Shown: positions 19,986 to 29,684, counted from the first letter of the stretch. The stretch is 64,000 nucleotides of DNA from Paracidovorax sp031843945 (GCF_031843945.1 NZ_JAVTJJ010000001.1:1-64000); one strand, 5' to 3'. Translations and numbers: made by a program. The notes: a model not told the origin generated them from the sequence alone.

Positions 19986-20996
19986 ATGCACACGAAGAAC
20001 AAACTCAAGACTCTTATCGCGGCTGTAGCGCTCGCCGCCACCGGCTTGGCTGCCGCCCAGACATCGACACTGCTCAATGTGTCGTACGACGTGGCACGGG
20101 AGTTCTACAAGGACTACAACCCGGCGTTCATCGCCCACTACAAGAAAACCACCGGCAAGGACATAAAGATCGACCAGGCGCATGGTGGCTCCAGCGCCCA
20201 GGCCCGTGCAGTGAACGACGGCCTCGACGCTGACGTGGTGACGTTCAACACCACCACCGACATCGACTTTCTGGCCAGCAGCGGCGTGGTGGCGAAAGAC
20301 TGGGCGAAGAAGTTTCCGAACGACGCGTCGCCCACCACTTCGACCATGCTGTTCCTGGTGCGCAACGGCAACCCCAAGAACATCAAGGACTGGAGCGATT
20401 TGACCAAGCCCGGCGTGCAGGTCGTGGTGGTGAACCCCAAGACGGGTGGCAACGGCCGCTATGCCTATCTGGGCGCCTGGGGCTCGGTGCGCGAAAAGGG
20501 CGGCACCGACGCGCAAGCGGCCGAGTTCGTGGGCCAGCTCTACAAGAACGTGCCCGTGCTGGGCAAGGGCGGGCGCGACGCCACCAGCATCTTCCTGCAG
20601 CGCAACACAGGCGACGTGCTGATCACGTTCGAGTCGGAAGTGCTGTCCATCGAGCGCGAATTCGGCAAGGGCAAGGTCGATGCGGTGTACCCGTCCACCA
20701 GCATCGTGGCGGACAACCCGGTGGCCGTGGTGGAGCGCACTGCCGCCAAGAAGGGTTCCGGCGCGCTGGCCAAGGCCTATCTGGACTACCTGTATTCGGA
20801 AGAGGGGCAGGAAATTGCCGCCAAGCACGCACTGCGTCCGCGCTCCGAAGCGGTGCTGAAGAAGCACGCCGACCTGTTCAAGCCCGTCAAGCTGTTCACC
20901 GTGAACAAGTACTTCGGCTCGCTGGGGGATGCGCAGAAGGTGCATTTCAACGACGGCGGCCAGTTCGACAAGCTGTACACGCCCGGCGGCAAGTAA
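19986..20996 (+). CDS. sbp: periplasmic sulfate-binding protein
   Basis: A 336-residue binding protein with a signal peptide (cleavage near LAAAQ) and the Sbp signatures LLNVSYDVAREFYKDYN, QAHGGSSAQARAV and NPKTGGNGRYAYLGAWG. It captures sulfate or thiosulfate for the ABC importer encoded immediately downstream. First gene of sbp-cysT-cysW-cysA, and preceded by the duplicated AT-rich block. Confidence 0.96.
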   Translation: MHTKNKLKTLIAAVALAATGLAAAQTSTLLNVSYDVAREFYKDYNPAFIAHYKKTTGKDIKIDQAHGGSSAQARAVNDGLDADVVTFNTTTDIDFLASSGVVAKDWAKKFPNDASPTTSTMLFLVRNGNPKNIKDWSDLTKPGVQVVVVNPKTGGNGRYAYLGAWGSVREKGGTDAQAAEFVGQLYKNVPVLGKGGRDATSIFLQRNTGDVLITFESEVLSIEREFGKGKVDAVYPSTSIVADNPVAVVERTAAKKGSGALAKAYLDYLYSEEGQEIAAKHALRPRSEAVLKKHADLFKPVKLFTVNKYFGSLGDAQKVHFNDGGQFDKLYTPGGK

Positions 20997-21000
20997 GCCC

Positions 21001-21888
21001 ATGTCTGCGGCGACTTCCCCATTGCCCCCCGGCGCCGGCGGGGCCCCGGCATCGCGTGCGCGCCGTGCGCAACGCGTGCTGCCGGGCTTTGGCCTCACGC
21101 TGGGCTACACGCTCTTTTATCTGAGCATCATCGTGCTGATCCCCATGTCGGCGCTGATCTTCAAGACCTTCACGCTGACCTGGGATCAGTTCTGGGTGGC
21201 GGTCACGGCCCCGCGCGTGCTGGCGTCTTACCGGCTGACCTTCGGCGCGTCGCTGATCGCCGCGCTGGTCAATCTGGTGTTCGGCCTGCTGATCGCCTGG
21301 GTGCTGGTGCGATACAAATTCCCTGGCAAGAAGATCGTCGATGCGCTGGTGGACCTGCCTTTCGCGCTGCCCACGGCGGTGGCGGGCATTTCGCTCACCG
21401 CGCTGCTGGCCGGCAACGGCTGGCTGGGGCGCTATCTAGAGCCGATGGGCATCCAGCTGGCGTTCAAGCCGGCCGGGGTGGTCATCGCGCTGATCTTCAT
21501 CGGCCTGCCGTTCGTGGTGCGTACCGTGCAGCCGGTGCTGGAAGACGCCGAAAAAGAGCTGGAAGAAGCCGCCACCAGCCTGGGCGCGACACGTCTGCAG
21601 ATCTTCACCAAGGTGATCCTGCCCACGATCACCCCGGCACTGATGACGGGTTTCGCCATGGCCTTTGCGCGCGCCATCGGTGAGTACGGCTCGGTCATCT
21701 TCATCGCGGGCAACATGCCCATGGTGTCCGAGATCACGCCGCTCATCATCATCGGCAAGCTCGAACAGTACGACTACGCGGGCGCTACGGCGGTCGCAGT
21801 GGTGATGCTGGTCATCTCCTTTCTTTTGCTGCTGGTCATCAACGCACTGCAGGCCTGGCAGCGCCGCAACGCGGGAGCACCGGCATGA
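21001..21888 (+). CDS. cysT: sulfate ABC transporter permease CysT
   Basis: A 295-residue inner membrane permease with six transmembrane helices and the EEAATSLGATRLQIFTKVIL coupling (EAA) loop that contacts CysA. It follows sbp by four bases and overlaps cysW by ATGA. Confidence 0.95.
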   Translation: MSAATSPLPPGAGGAPASRARRAQRVLPGFGLTLGYTLFYLSIIVLIPMSALIFKTFTLTWDQFWVAVTAPRVLASYRLTFGASLIAALVNLVFGLLIAWVLVRYKFPGKKIVDALVDLPFALPTAVAGISLTALLAGNGWLGRYLEPMGIQLAFKPAGVVIALIFIGLPFVVRTVQPVLEDAEKELEEAATSLGATRLQIFTKVILPTITPALMTGFAMAFARAIGEYGSVIFIAGNMPMVSEITPLIIIGKLEQYDYAGATAVAVVMLVISFLLLLVINALQAWQRRNAGAPA

Positions 21889-22799
21889 GTTCGAGCACCA
21901 TCACTCCACCGGCCAAGCGCCGCGTGCAGGCCGGCACGACCGAATCACCCTGGGTGCGACGAACCCTGCTGGGCATTGCGCTGGCGTTTTTGCTGCTCTT
22001 TTTGGTGCTGCCGCTTGCGGCCGTGTTCGTGGAGGCATTCTCCAAGGGCATCGACACCTACATGGCCAGCTTGCGAGACCCCGATGCCTGGTCTGCCATC
22101 AAGCTGACACTGATCACCGCCGTGATCGCCGTGCCGTTGAATCTGGTGTTCGGCGTGGCTGCAGCCTGGGCCATTGCCAAGTACGAGTTCAAGGGCAAGG
22201 CCTTTTTGACCACGCTGGTAGATCTGCCGTTTTCGGTGTCTCCAGTGGTGGCGGGCCTGATGTACGTGCTGGTGTTCGGCGCCAACGGCTGGTTCGGCCC
22301 CTGGCTGCAGGCCAACGACATCAAGGTCATCTTCGCCGTGCCCGGCATCGTGCTGGCTACCGTGTTCGTCACCTTTCCCTTCATCGCGCGCGAGCTGATT
22401 CCGCTGATGCAGGCGCAGGGCAACGACGAAGAACAGGCAGCCATCGTGCTGGGCGCGACCGGTTGGCAGACCTTCTGGCATGTCACGCTGCCCAACATCA
22501 AATGGGGGCTGCTGTATGGCGTGATTCTGTGCAATGCACGGGCCATGGGCGAATTCGGTGCCGTGTCGGTGGTGTCGGGCCACATTCGTGGGCAGACCAA
22601 CACCATTCCGCTGCACGTCGAAATTCTCTACAACGAATACCAGTCTGCGGCGGCCTTCGCGGCTGCGTCGCTGCTGGCGCTGCTCGCGCTGGTCACCCTG
22701 GTCATCAAGTCTGTCGCCGAATGGCAGAGCGAGCGCGAGCACAAGGCTGCCCTCAACCTGCCGCCCGAGCGGCCCACGCCGGCGCCTGCGCCGCGTTGA
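21885..22799 (+). CDS. cysW: sulfate ABC transporter permease CysW
   Basis: A 304-residue permease with six transmembrane helices and the coupling loop EQAAIVLGATGWQTFWHVTL; it pairs with CysT. The start overlaps the cysT stop. Thirteen bases separate it from cysA. Confidence 0.95.
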   Translation: MSSSTITPPAKRRVQAGTTESPWVRRTLLGIALAFLLLFLVLPLAAVFVEAFSKGIDTYMASLRDPDAWSAIKLTLITAVIAVPLNLVFGVAAAWAIAKYEFKGKAFLTTLVDLPFSVSPVVAGLMYVLVFGANGWFGPWLQANDIKVIFAVPGIVLATVFVTFPFIARELIPLMQAQGNDEEQAAIVLGATGWQTFWHVTLPNIKWGLLYGVILCNARAMGEFGAVSVVSGHIRGQTNTIPLHVEILYNEYQSAAAFAAASLLALLALVTLVIKSVAEWQSEREHKAALNLPPERPTPAPAPR

Positions 22800-22812
22800 A
22801 AGCGAGTCATCC

Positions 22813-23937
22813 ATGAGCATTGAAATCCGCAACATCAGCAAGCAGTTCGGCGACTTCCAGGCGCTGCGCGACGTGAGCCTGGACATTGCGTCCGGCGAAC
22901 TCATCGCGCTACTCGGGCCCTCCGGCTGCGGCAAGACCACGCTGCTGCGCATCATTGCCGGGCTGGAAACGCCCGACGTGGGAAGCATCCATTTCAGCGG
23001 CGAAGACACCACCGACGTGCATGTGCGAGAGCGCAACGTCGGCTTCGTGTTCCAGCACTACGCGCTGTTCCGCCACATGAGCGTGTTCGAGAACGTGGCG
23101 TTCGGCCTGCGCGTGAAGCCGCGCGACCAGCGGCCCAGCGAGGCGCAGATCAAGAAGAAGGTCACCGACCTGCTCAAGCTGGTTCAGCTCGACTGGCTGG
23201 CCGACCGGTTCCCGTCGCAGCTGTCAGGCGGCCAACGTCAGCGGATCGCCCTGGCGCGCGCGCTGGCGGTGGAGCCCAAGGTGCTGCTGCTCGACGAGCC
23301 CTTCGGCGCGCTGGACGCCAAGGTGCGCAAAGAGCTGCGTCGCTGGTTGCGCCGCCTGCATGACGAACTGCACGTCACCTCGATCTTCGTGACCCACGAC
23401 CAGGAAGAGGCACTGGAAGTGGCCGACCGCGTGGTCGTCATCAACCAGGGCAAGATCGAGCAGAGTGGCTCGCCGCAAGAGGTGTGGGACCAGCCGGCCA
23501 GCCCATTCGTCTACGGCTTTCTGGGCGATGTGAACCTGTTCCGCGGCCGCGCGCACGAAGGCCAGATACATGTCGAGGGTGTTCAGATCGATTCGCCCGA
23601 GCATGCGCAGGCGCAGAACGCCAGCGCGTCGGCTTACGTTCGGCCGCACGATCTGGATGTGCGCCGCTATTCGCCAGGCGAGGGCGTGGATGCGGAAGGG
23701 CGCCCGCGTGGCATCGTCGCGCAACTGGCGCGTGCCATCGTGGTCGGCCCGATCGCCCGGTTGGAACTTATTCCGGCCGACGGCGACAAACCATCCGACA
23801 ATGCAGCCCCCGAATCCGTGATCGAAGCGCAGATCCCTGCGAGCGAATTCCGGGAGCTGGGTTTCAGGGAGGGTGAAACGCTGGTGGTGACGCCACGCCG
23901 CGCCCGGGTGTTTCTGGATCAGGCCGCCGGTATCTGA
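22813..23937 (+). CDS. cysA: sulfate ABC transporter ATPase CysA
   Basis: A 374-residue ATPase. Walker A GPSGCGKTT, Q-loop QHYALF, signature LSGGQRQR and Walker B VLLLDEP followed by the H-loop THDQEE are all intact. The C-terminal regulatory domain is of the CysA/TOBE type. It powers sulfate/thiosulfate import with CysT and CysW. ATG 22813 gives the canonical MSIEIRNISKQFG start. Confidence 0.96.
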   Translation: MSIEIRNISKQFGDFQALRDVSLDIASGELIALLGPSGCGKTTLLRIIAGLETPDVGSIHFSGEDTTDVHVRERNVGFVFQHYALFRHMSVFENVAFGLRVKPRDQRPSEAQIKKKVTDLLKLVQLDWLADRFPSQLSGGQRQRIALARALAVEPKVLLLDEPFGALDAKVRKELRRWLRRLHDELHVTSIFVTHDQEEALEVADRVVVINQGKIEQSGSPQEVWDQPASPFVYGFLGDVNLFRGRAHEGQIHVEGVQIDSPEHAQAQNASASAYVRPHDLDVRRYSPGEGVDAEGRPRGIVAQLARAIVVGPIARLELIPADGDKPSDNAAPESVIEAQIPASEFRELGFREGETLVVTPRRARVFLDQAAGI

Positions 23938-23996
23938 CGCTACTCTTCCTGGGGGAGCCGCCAGCCACCCGGCGGTTCATATAAGAGAACGTGAAG

Positions 23997-24530
23997 ATGA
24001 TTTTGAACTGGTTGGATCACGCGCCCCGGCGCGTGCTCGCTTTGATCTGCGCCGCATGCATTGGCATGCTGGCTTTCGGCATGTATCTGCAGCACGGGCT
24101 GGGGCTGGAACCTTGCCCCATGTGCATCGTGCAGCGCTATGCTCTTATTTTGGTAGCTGTCTGCGCAGGACTGGCAAGCGCTAGAAGCCAAAAAGGCTGG
24201 CAAATCGGCTGGGGTGTGCTGGCCTTGCTGGCTGCCGGCTTCGGTGCTTTCGTCGCAGCCCGCCAGAGTTGGCTGCAGTGGTACCCGCCCGAGATCGCTA
24301 CCTGTGGCCGCGACTTCTACGGAATGATCGAGCACTTCCCCATCGGCCGGGCGATCCCCATGATCTTCCGTGGTTCGGGCGACTGTGCGGCCATCGACTG
24401 GACCTTCCTGGGTGGCTCCATCGCCAACTGGTCGTTCATCTGTTTCGTCGGCTTTGGGCTGGTGTTGATCGCGCTGCTGGTGCGCCAACTGCGCGGCGGC
24501 CGGCGCTCCGGTCTTTCTGCTGCAGCCTGA
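23997..24530 (+). CDS. dsbB: disulfide bond formation protein DsbB
   Basis: A 177-residue inner membrane quinone reductase with four transmembrane helices. It has the redox pairs C40/C43 (EPCPMC) and C103/C130, and reoxidises DsbA using ubiquinone. GTG 23991 is an alternative start. Codons for about residues 47-67 (loop after helix 2) closely resemble the dispersed palindromic repeat, including TAGCTG and AAGCGCTAGAAGCC, while length stays normal for the family. Confidence 0.93.
   Translation: MILNWLDHAPRRVLALICAACIGMLAFGMYLQHGLGLEPCPMCIVQRYALILVAVCAGLASARSQKGWQIGWGVLALLAAGFGAFVAARQSWLQWYPPEIATCGRDFYGMIEHFPIGRAIPMIFRGSGDCAAIDWTFLGGSIANWSFICFVGFGLVLIALLVRQLRGGRRSGLSAAA
24136..24198 (+). repeat. 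palindromic repeat-like sequence inside dsbB
   Basis: TAGCTGTCTGCGCAGGACTG then GCAAGCGCTAGAAGCC resembles copy 2 (TAGCTGCTAGCGCATGATGG then ATAAGCGCTAGAGGCC). The reading frame is open through it. Confidence 0.6.
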
Positions 24531-24586
24531 CAACCGCAGGCATTTTTGAATCGACGACAGGGCGCTTCGGGCGCTCTGTCGTCGAT

Positions 24587-26209
24587 TCAGTCCGGTGGAA
24601 ACAGCACGGGCGCACTGCCTTCTTTCCAGGCGTCGTGCTTGCCCATCACTCGATCGAAGAGGTCGCTGTTCTGCCAGGCGGTGAGCCACCGGCGTAACGA
24701 GGGCCACGGGCCGGCTTCCCATCGTTGCGCATCGATGCCGGCGAACTGCCGCACGAAGGGAGCGATGGCCATGTCGGCCAGGCTGGCGTGGTGGCCGAAC
24801 AGATAGTCGGTCTGATCCAGCCGCAGGTTCAGCGCCGCCAGCCAACTTTGCGCTGCCGCCCACTCGGCACTGGCGTCGGCATCGGGGTAGCGGTTGGGAT
24901 ACTTGCAGCGATCCAGCGCCTGCTTGAAGCGGCCATCGCATTCAGCGATCAGCGCCAGCATGTCGTCAATGGAACCGCGGGTGGGCGCCAGCCATTTTCC
25001 AGGGTCGTTACGCTGCAGCGCCCAGCGCATGATGTCCAGGCTTTGGTCAAGCACCTCGCCAACAGGCAGTACCAGCACCGGCACGGTGGCCTTGGGCGAG
25101 GCTTGCAAAAGCGCGGAAGGCTTGTCGCGCAACACGACTTCCCGCAGCTCGCAGACCTGGCCGCTGACCGCCAGCGCCAGCCGGGCGCGCATGGCGTAAG
25201 GGCAGCGGCGGAATGAATAGAGCACCGGCAAGCCGTCGGCGGTGCCTGGGTCTGACATTTCGGCAGGTCGCGGTGCAGAGACCATCGCTTTGTTGCCGAT
25301 ATGTGCGCGGCCTTGGCTCTCGGCCAGCGCCACCTGGCGCTCGCGCTCGGCCAGCGCCTGCATCTGCGCCTCGCTGCGCGTGCCGTGGCAATAGGGGCAG
25401 CTCACGCCGGGCACATAGTGGGGCGACGCGCAATCTTCTGCTGACAGCGGCATGCGGCACGAGCGGCACAACTGGTGGTGGCCCGGCGCCAGTCCGTGGC
25501 CCACCGAGACGCGCTCGTCGAACACGAAGCAGTCGCCCCACCAGCGGCTGTCTTCCTGCGGCACCGTTTCCAGGTACTTGAGAATGCCGCCTTCTAGGTG
25601 GAACACTTCGTCGAACCCGCGCGACTGCAGGAACGCCGTGGATTTTTCACAGCGAATGCCGCCGGTGCAAAACATGGCCACGCGCGGATTGCCCGCCAGC
25701 ACGCCACCCGGCGCGCTCTGCTGCTCCACCCAGGCCGGAAATTCGGTGAAGCTGCGTGTGCCCGGGTCGATGGCCCGGGCAAAGCTGCCAATGCCCACTT
25801 CGTAGTGGTTGCGTGTGTCGATCACCACCACGTCGGGGTCGTCGATCAGCGCATTCCAGTCTTCGGGCTTCACATACGTGCCGGCGTGCTTGGCGGGGTT
25901 CAGGCCGGGCACGCCCATGCTCACGATCTCGCGCTTGAGGCGTACACGCATGCGGTAGAACGGCATGCGTTCACCCAGCGCCTCCTTATGCTTGAGCGGC
26001 GCCAGCCGGGCGTCGCTGCGCAGCCAGGCCAGCACCGCGTGCACGCCTTCGGGACTGCCGGCAATGGTGCCGTTGATACCCTCAGGCGCCAGCAACAGCA
26101 TGCCGCGCACGCCGTGCGTGTCGCAGGTGGCCTGCAGCGGCTGCTGGAGTGCGGCGAAGTCGGGCAGATCGACGAACAGGTAGAAGGCGGCGGTCAGGTA
26201 GGCAGGCAT
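24587..26209 (-). CDS. trhO: TrhO tRNA uridine hydroxylase fused to a GST-like domain
   Basis: One continuous 540-residue frame. Residues 1-275 are TrhO (UPF0176): an acylphosphatase-like N-terminus, then a rhodanese domain with CTGGIRCEK (C181, C187) and a Cys-rich segment (C248, C251, C271, C274). TrhO makes 5-hydroxyuridine at tRNA position 34. After a charged linker (about 280-325), residues 328-540 form a glutathione S-transferase-like domain with YSFRRCPYAMRARLAL. No ribosome binding site precedes the internal methionine at about 318, so a true fusion is favoured. The GST part may add thiol chemistry or dimerization; function unknown. Confidence 0.88.
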   Translation of the reverse strand: MPAYLTAAFYLFVDLPDFAALQQPLQATCDTHGVRGMLLLAPEGINGTIAGSPEGVHAVLAWLRSDARLAPLKHKEALGERMPFYRMRVRLKREIVSMGVPGLNPAKHAGTYVKPEDWNALIDDPDVVVIDTRNHYEVGIGSFARAIDPGTRSFTEFPAWVEQQSAPGGVLAGNPRVAMFCTGGIRCEKSTAFLQSRGFDEVFHLEGGILKYLETVPQEDSRWWGDCFVFDERVSVGHGLAPGHHQLCRSCRMPLSAEDCASPHYVPGVSCPYCHGTRSEAQMQALAERERQVALAESQGRAHIGNKAMVSAPRPAEMSDPGTADGLPVLYSFRRCPYAMRARLALAVSGQVCELREVVLRDKPSALLQASPKATVPVLVLPVGEVLDQSLDIMRWALQRNDPGKWLAPTRGSIDDMLALIAECDGRFKQALDRCKYPNRYPDADASAEWAAAQSWLAALNLRLDQTDYLFGHHASLADMAIAPFVRQFAGIDAQRWEAGPWPSLRRWLTAWQNSDLFDRVMGKHDAWKEGSAPVLFPPD

Positions 26210-26238
26210 GGGGCGGCGATGATACCGGGCGAAGTGCG

Positions 26239-27105
26239 TTATGCGGGCTGAGAACAGGCGGCCAGCAACCAATCGCGAAAGGCGTCCATGGCGGCGCCGG
26301 CTTGCCGCGACTTCAGCCGCGTGAGCCAATACGCGCCAAGTGCGATCTCGGTACCGAACGGCTGCACCAGGCGGCCCTGCTGCAGTTCGCGCGTGAAAAG
26401 GCGCTGGGGCAACAGCGCCACGCCCGCGCCTTGGGCGGCTGCCTCAGCAAGCGCCAGTGACGAGTCGAACACCGTGCCGCGCACCAACGGGCAGGGCACG
26501 TCGGCTGCCGCGAACCAGGTGCTCCACTCGTCCGAGCGGTAAGAGCGCAGCAGCGACTCGCGCGCCAGGTCGCCCGGCGCACGCAGCCGCGCCGCGATGG
26601 CGGGCGTGCACATGGCGGACAGCGGCGCATCCAGCAGCCGATCGGCCTCGGTGCCGTGCCACGCACCGTCACCGAAGCGGATCGCGTAGTCCAGCCCTTC
26701 GGCCGCCAGATCCACGCGGTTGTTGTTGGTCAGCAGTCGCAGATCCACAAACGGGCAGGCCTGTTGGAAGTCGCGCAGGCGTGGCAGCAGCCAGCCGACG
26801 GCGAATGTGCCCACGGCGCCCACCGTCAGCACTTCGCGCGGGCGGCGGTCGCTGAACTGCTCCAGCGCCGATGCCATGCGGCCGAAGGATTCGGTCAGCA
26901 CGGGCAGCAGCGCCCGGCCCTCGTCGGTCAACGCCAACCCGCGCGGCAGACGGCGAAAGAGCGGCTTGCCCAGGCGGTCTTCCAGGTTGCGGATGTGCTG
27001 GCTCACCGCCGTCTGCGTCACGTTCAACTCTTGCGCTGCGCGCGTCAGGTTCAGGTGGCGGGCAGACACCTCGAAGGCGCGCAGGGCGTTGAGCGGCAGG
27101 TGCAT
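26239..27105 (-). CDS. ampR: LysR-family regulator, AmpR-like
   Basis: A 288-residue LysR protein of the GcvA/AmpR subgroup: helix-turn-helix LTRAAQELNVTQTAVSQHIR and a C-terminal effector domain. It is divergent from a class A beta-lactamase, the standard arrangement for AmpR, which senses cell-wall muropeptides and activates the lactamase promoter. The symbol is given on this context; a different effector is possible. Confidence 0.8.
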   Translation of the reverse strand: MHLPLNALRAFEVSARHLNLTRAAQELNVTQTAVSQHIRNLEDRLGKPLFRRLPRGLALTDEGRALLPVLTESFGRMASALEQFSDRRPREVLTVGAVGTFAVGWLLPRLRDFQQACPFVDLRLLTNNNRVDLAAEGLDYAIRFGDGAWHGTEADRLLDAPLSAMCTPAIAARLRAPGDLARESLLRSYRSDEWSTWFAAADVPCPLVRGTVFDSSLALAEAAAQGAGVALLPQRLFTRELQQGRLVQPFGTEIALGAYWLTRLKSRQAGAAMDAFRDWLLAACSQPA

Positions 27106-27216
27106 GGCAGAGCTTGGTAGAAGTTTTTCTGGGGCGTCTTCGCGATTATTGTCGTTGGCGTTGGCTGCGGAATGTCTCTATCGTTCGAACCTTGCTGACA
27201 TCACAAAGAGGATTGC
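27106..27216. promoter_or_regulatory. divergent ampR/bla intergenic region
   Basis: A 111-bp gap between divergent starts should hold both promoters and the LysR operator. I see no strong palindrome matching the enterobacterial AmpR box, only AT-rich stretches near 27145. The bla ribosome binding site AGAGGA is clear. Confidence 0.4.
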
Positions 27217-28137
27217 ATGTTGAAGAGACGCGAGTTTTCCTATGGTCTTGTGAGCGGGCTGGGCCTGCTTGCGGTTTCTCAGAGCACGCTGGCTGCACCG
27301 GCGGCCGCCCTGAGCGATGCGGCTTGGCACCAGGCGCTGCAGGCGGTCGAATTCACGCTGCAGGGTGGCCGGCTCGGCGTGGCGATGCTCGACACGGGCT
27401 CGGGCCGTAGCCTCGGCTGGCGCGAGGATGAACGCTTTCCCATGGCCAGCACCTTCAAGCTGGTGCTGGCCGGCTGGATGCTTGAGCGCGTAGATCGTGG
27501 GCAGGAATCCTTGGCCCACCGCGTGCATTACGAACGCAGCGCGCTGGTGGCTTACTCACCCGTCACGGAAAAGCACGTGGGCGCCGCCGGCATCACCGTG
27601 GGCGAGCTGTGCCACGCCACCGTCACGCTCAGCGACAACACCGCTGCCAACCTGCTGCTTGCACGCCACGGCGGGCCGGCAGGTTTGACAGCCTTCGTTC
27701 GGTCACTGGAGGATGCGCACACCCGGCTGGACCGCACCGAGCCCACCTTGAACGAGGCCGTGGCAGGCGACCCGCGCGACACCACCACGCCCACCGCCAT
27801 GCTGCACACCATGCGCAAGCTGGTGCTGGGGAATGCGTTGTCGCCCGCGTCTCGCGCTCAGTTGACGGCGTGGATGGTGGGCAACCAGACCGGCGACAAA
27901 CGCCTGCGCGCGGGCGTGCCAGGCTGGAAGGTAGGCGACAAGACAGGCACAGGCAGCAACGGCTCGTCCAACGACATCGGTGTGCTGTGGCCGCCGGGCG
28001 GCAGCGCGCCCGTGCTGGTGACCTGCTACATGACGGGCGTGCCGGCGGCACCCGAGGTGCGCGATGCCGCCATCGCCCAGGTGGCGCGGCATGTGGCGGC
28101 GGCCGTGGGCCGCGCCGGGGCCGCTACAGCTTCTTGA
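27217..28137 (+). CDS. bla: class A beta-lactamase
   Basis: A 306-residue serine beta-lactamase with all catalytic motifs: STFK (S78, K81), SDN (139-141), omega-loop glutamate E175 in EPTLNE (Ambler E166), and KTG (242-244). The N-terminus MLKRREFSYGLVSG has the twin-arginine signature, suggesting Tat export, with cleavage near TLAAPA. Hydrolyses penicillin-type beta-lactams in the periplasm. Divergent from an AmpR-like regulator. Its 3' end overlaps argA by 14 bp in convergent orientation. Confidence 0.95.
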   Translation: MLKRREFSYGLVSGLGLLAVSQSTLAAPAAALSDAAWHQALQAVEFTLQGGRLGVAMLDTGSGRSLGWREDERFPMASTFKLVLAGWMLERVDRGQESLAHRVHYERSALVAYSPVTEKHVGAAGITVGELCHATVTLSDNTAANLLLARHGGPAGLTAFVRSLEDAHTRLDRTEPTLNEAVAGDPRDTTTPTAMLHTMRKLVLGNALSPASRAQLTAWMVGNQTGDKRLRAGVPGWKVGDKTGTGSNGSSNDIGVLWPPGGSAPVLVTCYMTGVPAAPEVRDAAIAQVARHVAAAVGRAGAATAS

Positions 28138-29470
28138 CCAGCACCTGGCTGCGCCGGTCCCAGTTGTATTTCTTCTTGCGGGCCTCGGGCAGCCATTCCG
28201 GGTCGACGGGCGAGAAGCCGCGCTTGATGAACCAGTGCATCGTGCGCGTGGTCAGCACGAAGATGCTCTTCAAGCCCATGATGCGGGCGCGCTGCTCGAT
28301 GCGCTTGAGCAGCTTCTCCCCATCGCCCGTGCCCTGGCTGTGCGGCGACACGGTGACGGCGGCCATCTCGGCCGTGCCGGCTTCGGGGTAGGGGTAGAGC
28401 GCAGCGCAGCCGAAGATCACGCCGTCGTGTTCGATGATGGTGTAGTTGGCAACGTCACGCTCGATCTCGGTGCGGTCGCGCTTGACCAGCGTGCCGTCTT
28501 TCTCGAACGGCTCGATGAGTTGCAGGATGCCGCCCACGTCGTCGGGCGTGGCCTCGCGCAGCTCTTCCAGTTTTTCGTCCACGATCATGGTGCCGATGCC
28601 GTCGTGCACGTAGATCTCCAGCAGCAGTGCGCCATCCACGGCGAAGGGAATGATGTGGCTGCGCTCCACGCCGCCCTCGCAGGCCTTTACGCAGTGCTGC
28701 AGGTAGAAGGCGGTGTCGGCAGGGGTTTGCGCGGGCGGCAGCGTGGACAGCATGCGGCGCGCGTGGTCCAGCGGCAGCTCCGTGTCGATGGGATTGTCTT
28801 CTCCTGCAGGCGCATCGGGCTGGGTGTGGATGCCCGGCACTTCAGACACGAACACCAGCTTGTCGGCCTTGAGCGCTATGGCGACAGACGTGGCCACCTC
28901 TTCCATGCTCAGGTTGAAGGCCTCGCCCGTGGGCGAAAAACCGAAGGGCGAGAGCAACACCAGGGCGTCCATGTCCAGCGAGCGGCGGATGCCGGCCGTA
29001 TCGACCTTGCGCACCAGGCCCGAGTGCTGAAAGTCGACGCCGTCGACGATGCCCACAGGCCGAGCGGTGAGAAAGTTGCCCGAAATCACGCGCACCGTGG
29101 AGCCCGCCATGGGCGTGTTCGGCAGGCCTTGGCTGAAGGCCGCCTCGATCTCGTAGCGCAGCTGGCCTGCGGCCTCTTGCGCGCAGTCGAGCGCGACCGA
29201 GTCGGTCACGCGGATGCCGTGCGAATACTTGGCCGCATGGCCCTTGGCATGCAGTTGTTCGTTCACCTGCGGACGAAAGCCATGCACCAACACGATCTTC
29301 ACGCCCATGGCCTGGATCATCGCCAGGTCCTGCGCGATGTGCGGCAGCTTGCCCGCAGCGATGGCCTCGCCCGGCAGCCCGATCACGAAGGTCTGGTGGC
29401 GAAACTTGTGGATATAGGGCGCAACGGAGCGAAACCAGGGAACGAAGGTGAAATTGAAGACGGCGGACAT
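28124..29470 (-). CDS. argA: N-acetylglutamate synthase
   Basis: A 448-residue bifunctional-shape enzyme for the first step of arginine synthesis. It has an N-terminal amino acid kinase-like domain (about 20-290; FVIGLPGEAI, VHGFRPQVN), which binds the feedback inhibitor arginine, and a C-terminal GNAT acetyltransferase domain (about 300-448; VSPHSQGTGDGEKLL). Classical ArgA architecture and length. Monocistronic and convergent with bla. Confidence 0.95.
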   Translation of the reverse strand: MSAVFNFTFVPWFRSVAPYIHKFRHQTFVIGLPGEAIAAGKLPHIAQDLAMIQAMGVKIVLVHGFRPQVNEQLHAKGHAAKYSHGIRVTDSVALDCAQEAAGQLRYEIEAAFSQGLPNTPMAGSTVRVISGNFLTARPVGIVDGVDFQHSGLVRKVDTAGIRRSLDMDALVLLSPFGFSPTGEAFNLSMEEVATSVAIALKADKLVFVSEVPGIHTQPDAPAGEDNPIDTELPLDHARRMLSTLPPAQTPADTAFYLQHCVKACEGGVERSHIIPFAVDGALLLEIYVHDGIGTMIVDEKLEELREATPDDVGGILQLIEPFEKDGTLVKRDRTEIERDVANYTIIEHDGVIFGCAALYPYPEAGTAEMAAVTVSPHSQGTGDGEKLLKRIEQRARIMGLKSIFVLTTRTMHWFIKRGFSPVDPEWLPEARKKKYNWDRRSQVLVKKL

Positions 29471-29684
29471 GGACGGTCAGGCGGGCAGGGCGGGCCGCAG
29501 TGCGGTGCGAAGGGCGAAATGATAGTGGCTGTGGGATGTCGCCCACTGGCCACCCGTTCGACCGCCGCTCAACCGAGTCGCCGCTGCGTGGCTGCCGCAT
29601 GCAGAGCCTCCGCCGAGGCGCGTGGCCCCGGCGGAGGGTGCGGCCCACCAGGCAATTCGGACGGAGATACGTGTCAGGCGGTTC

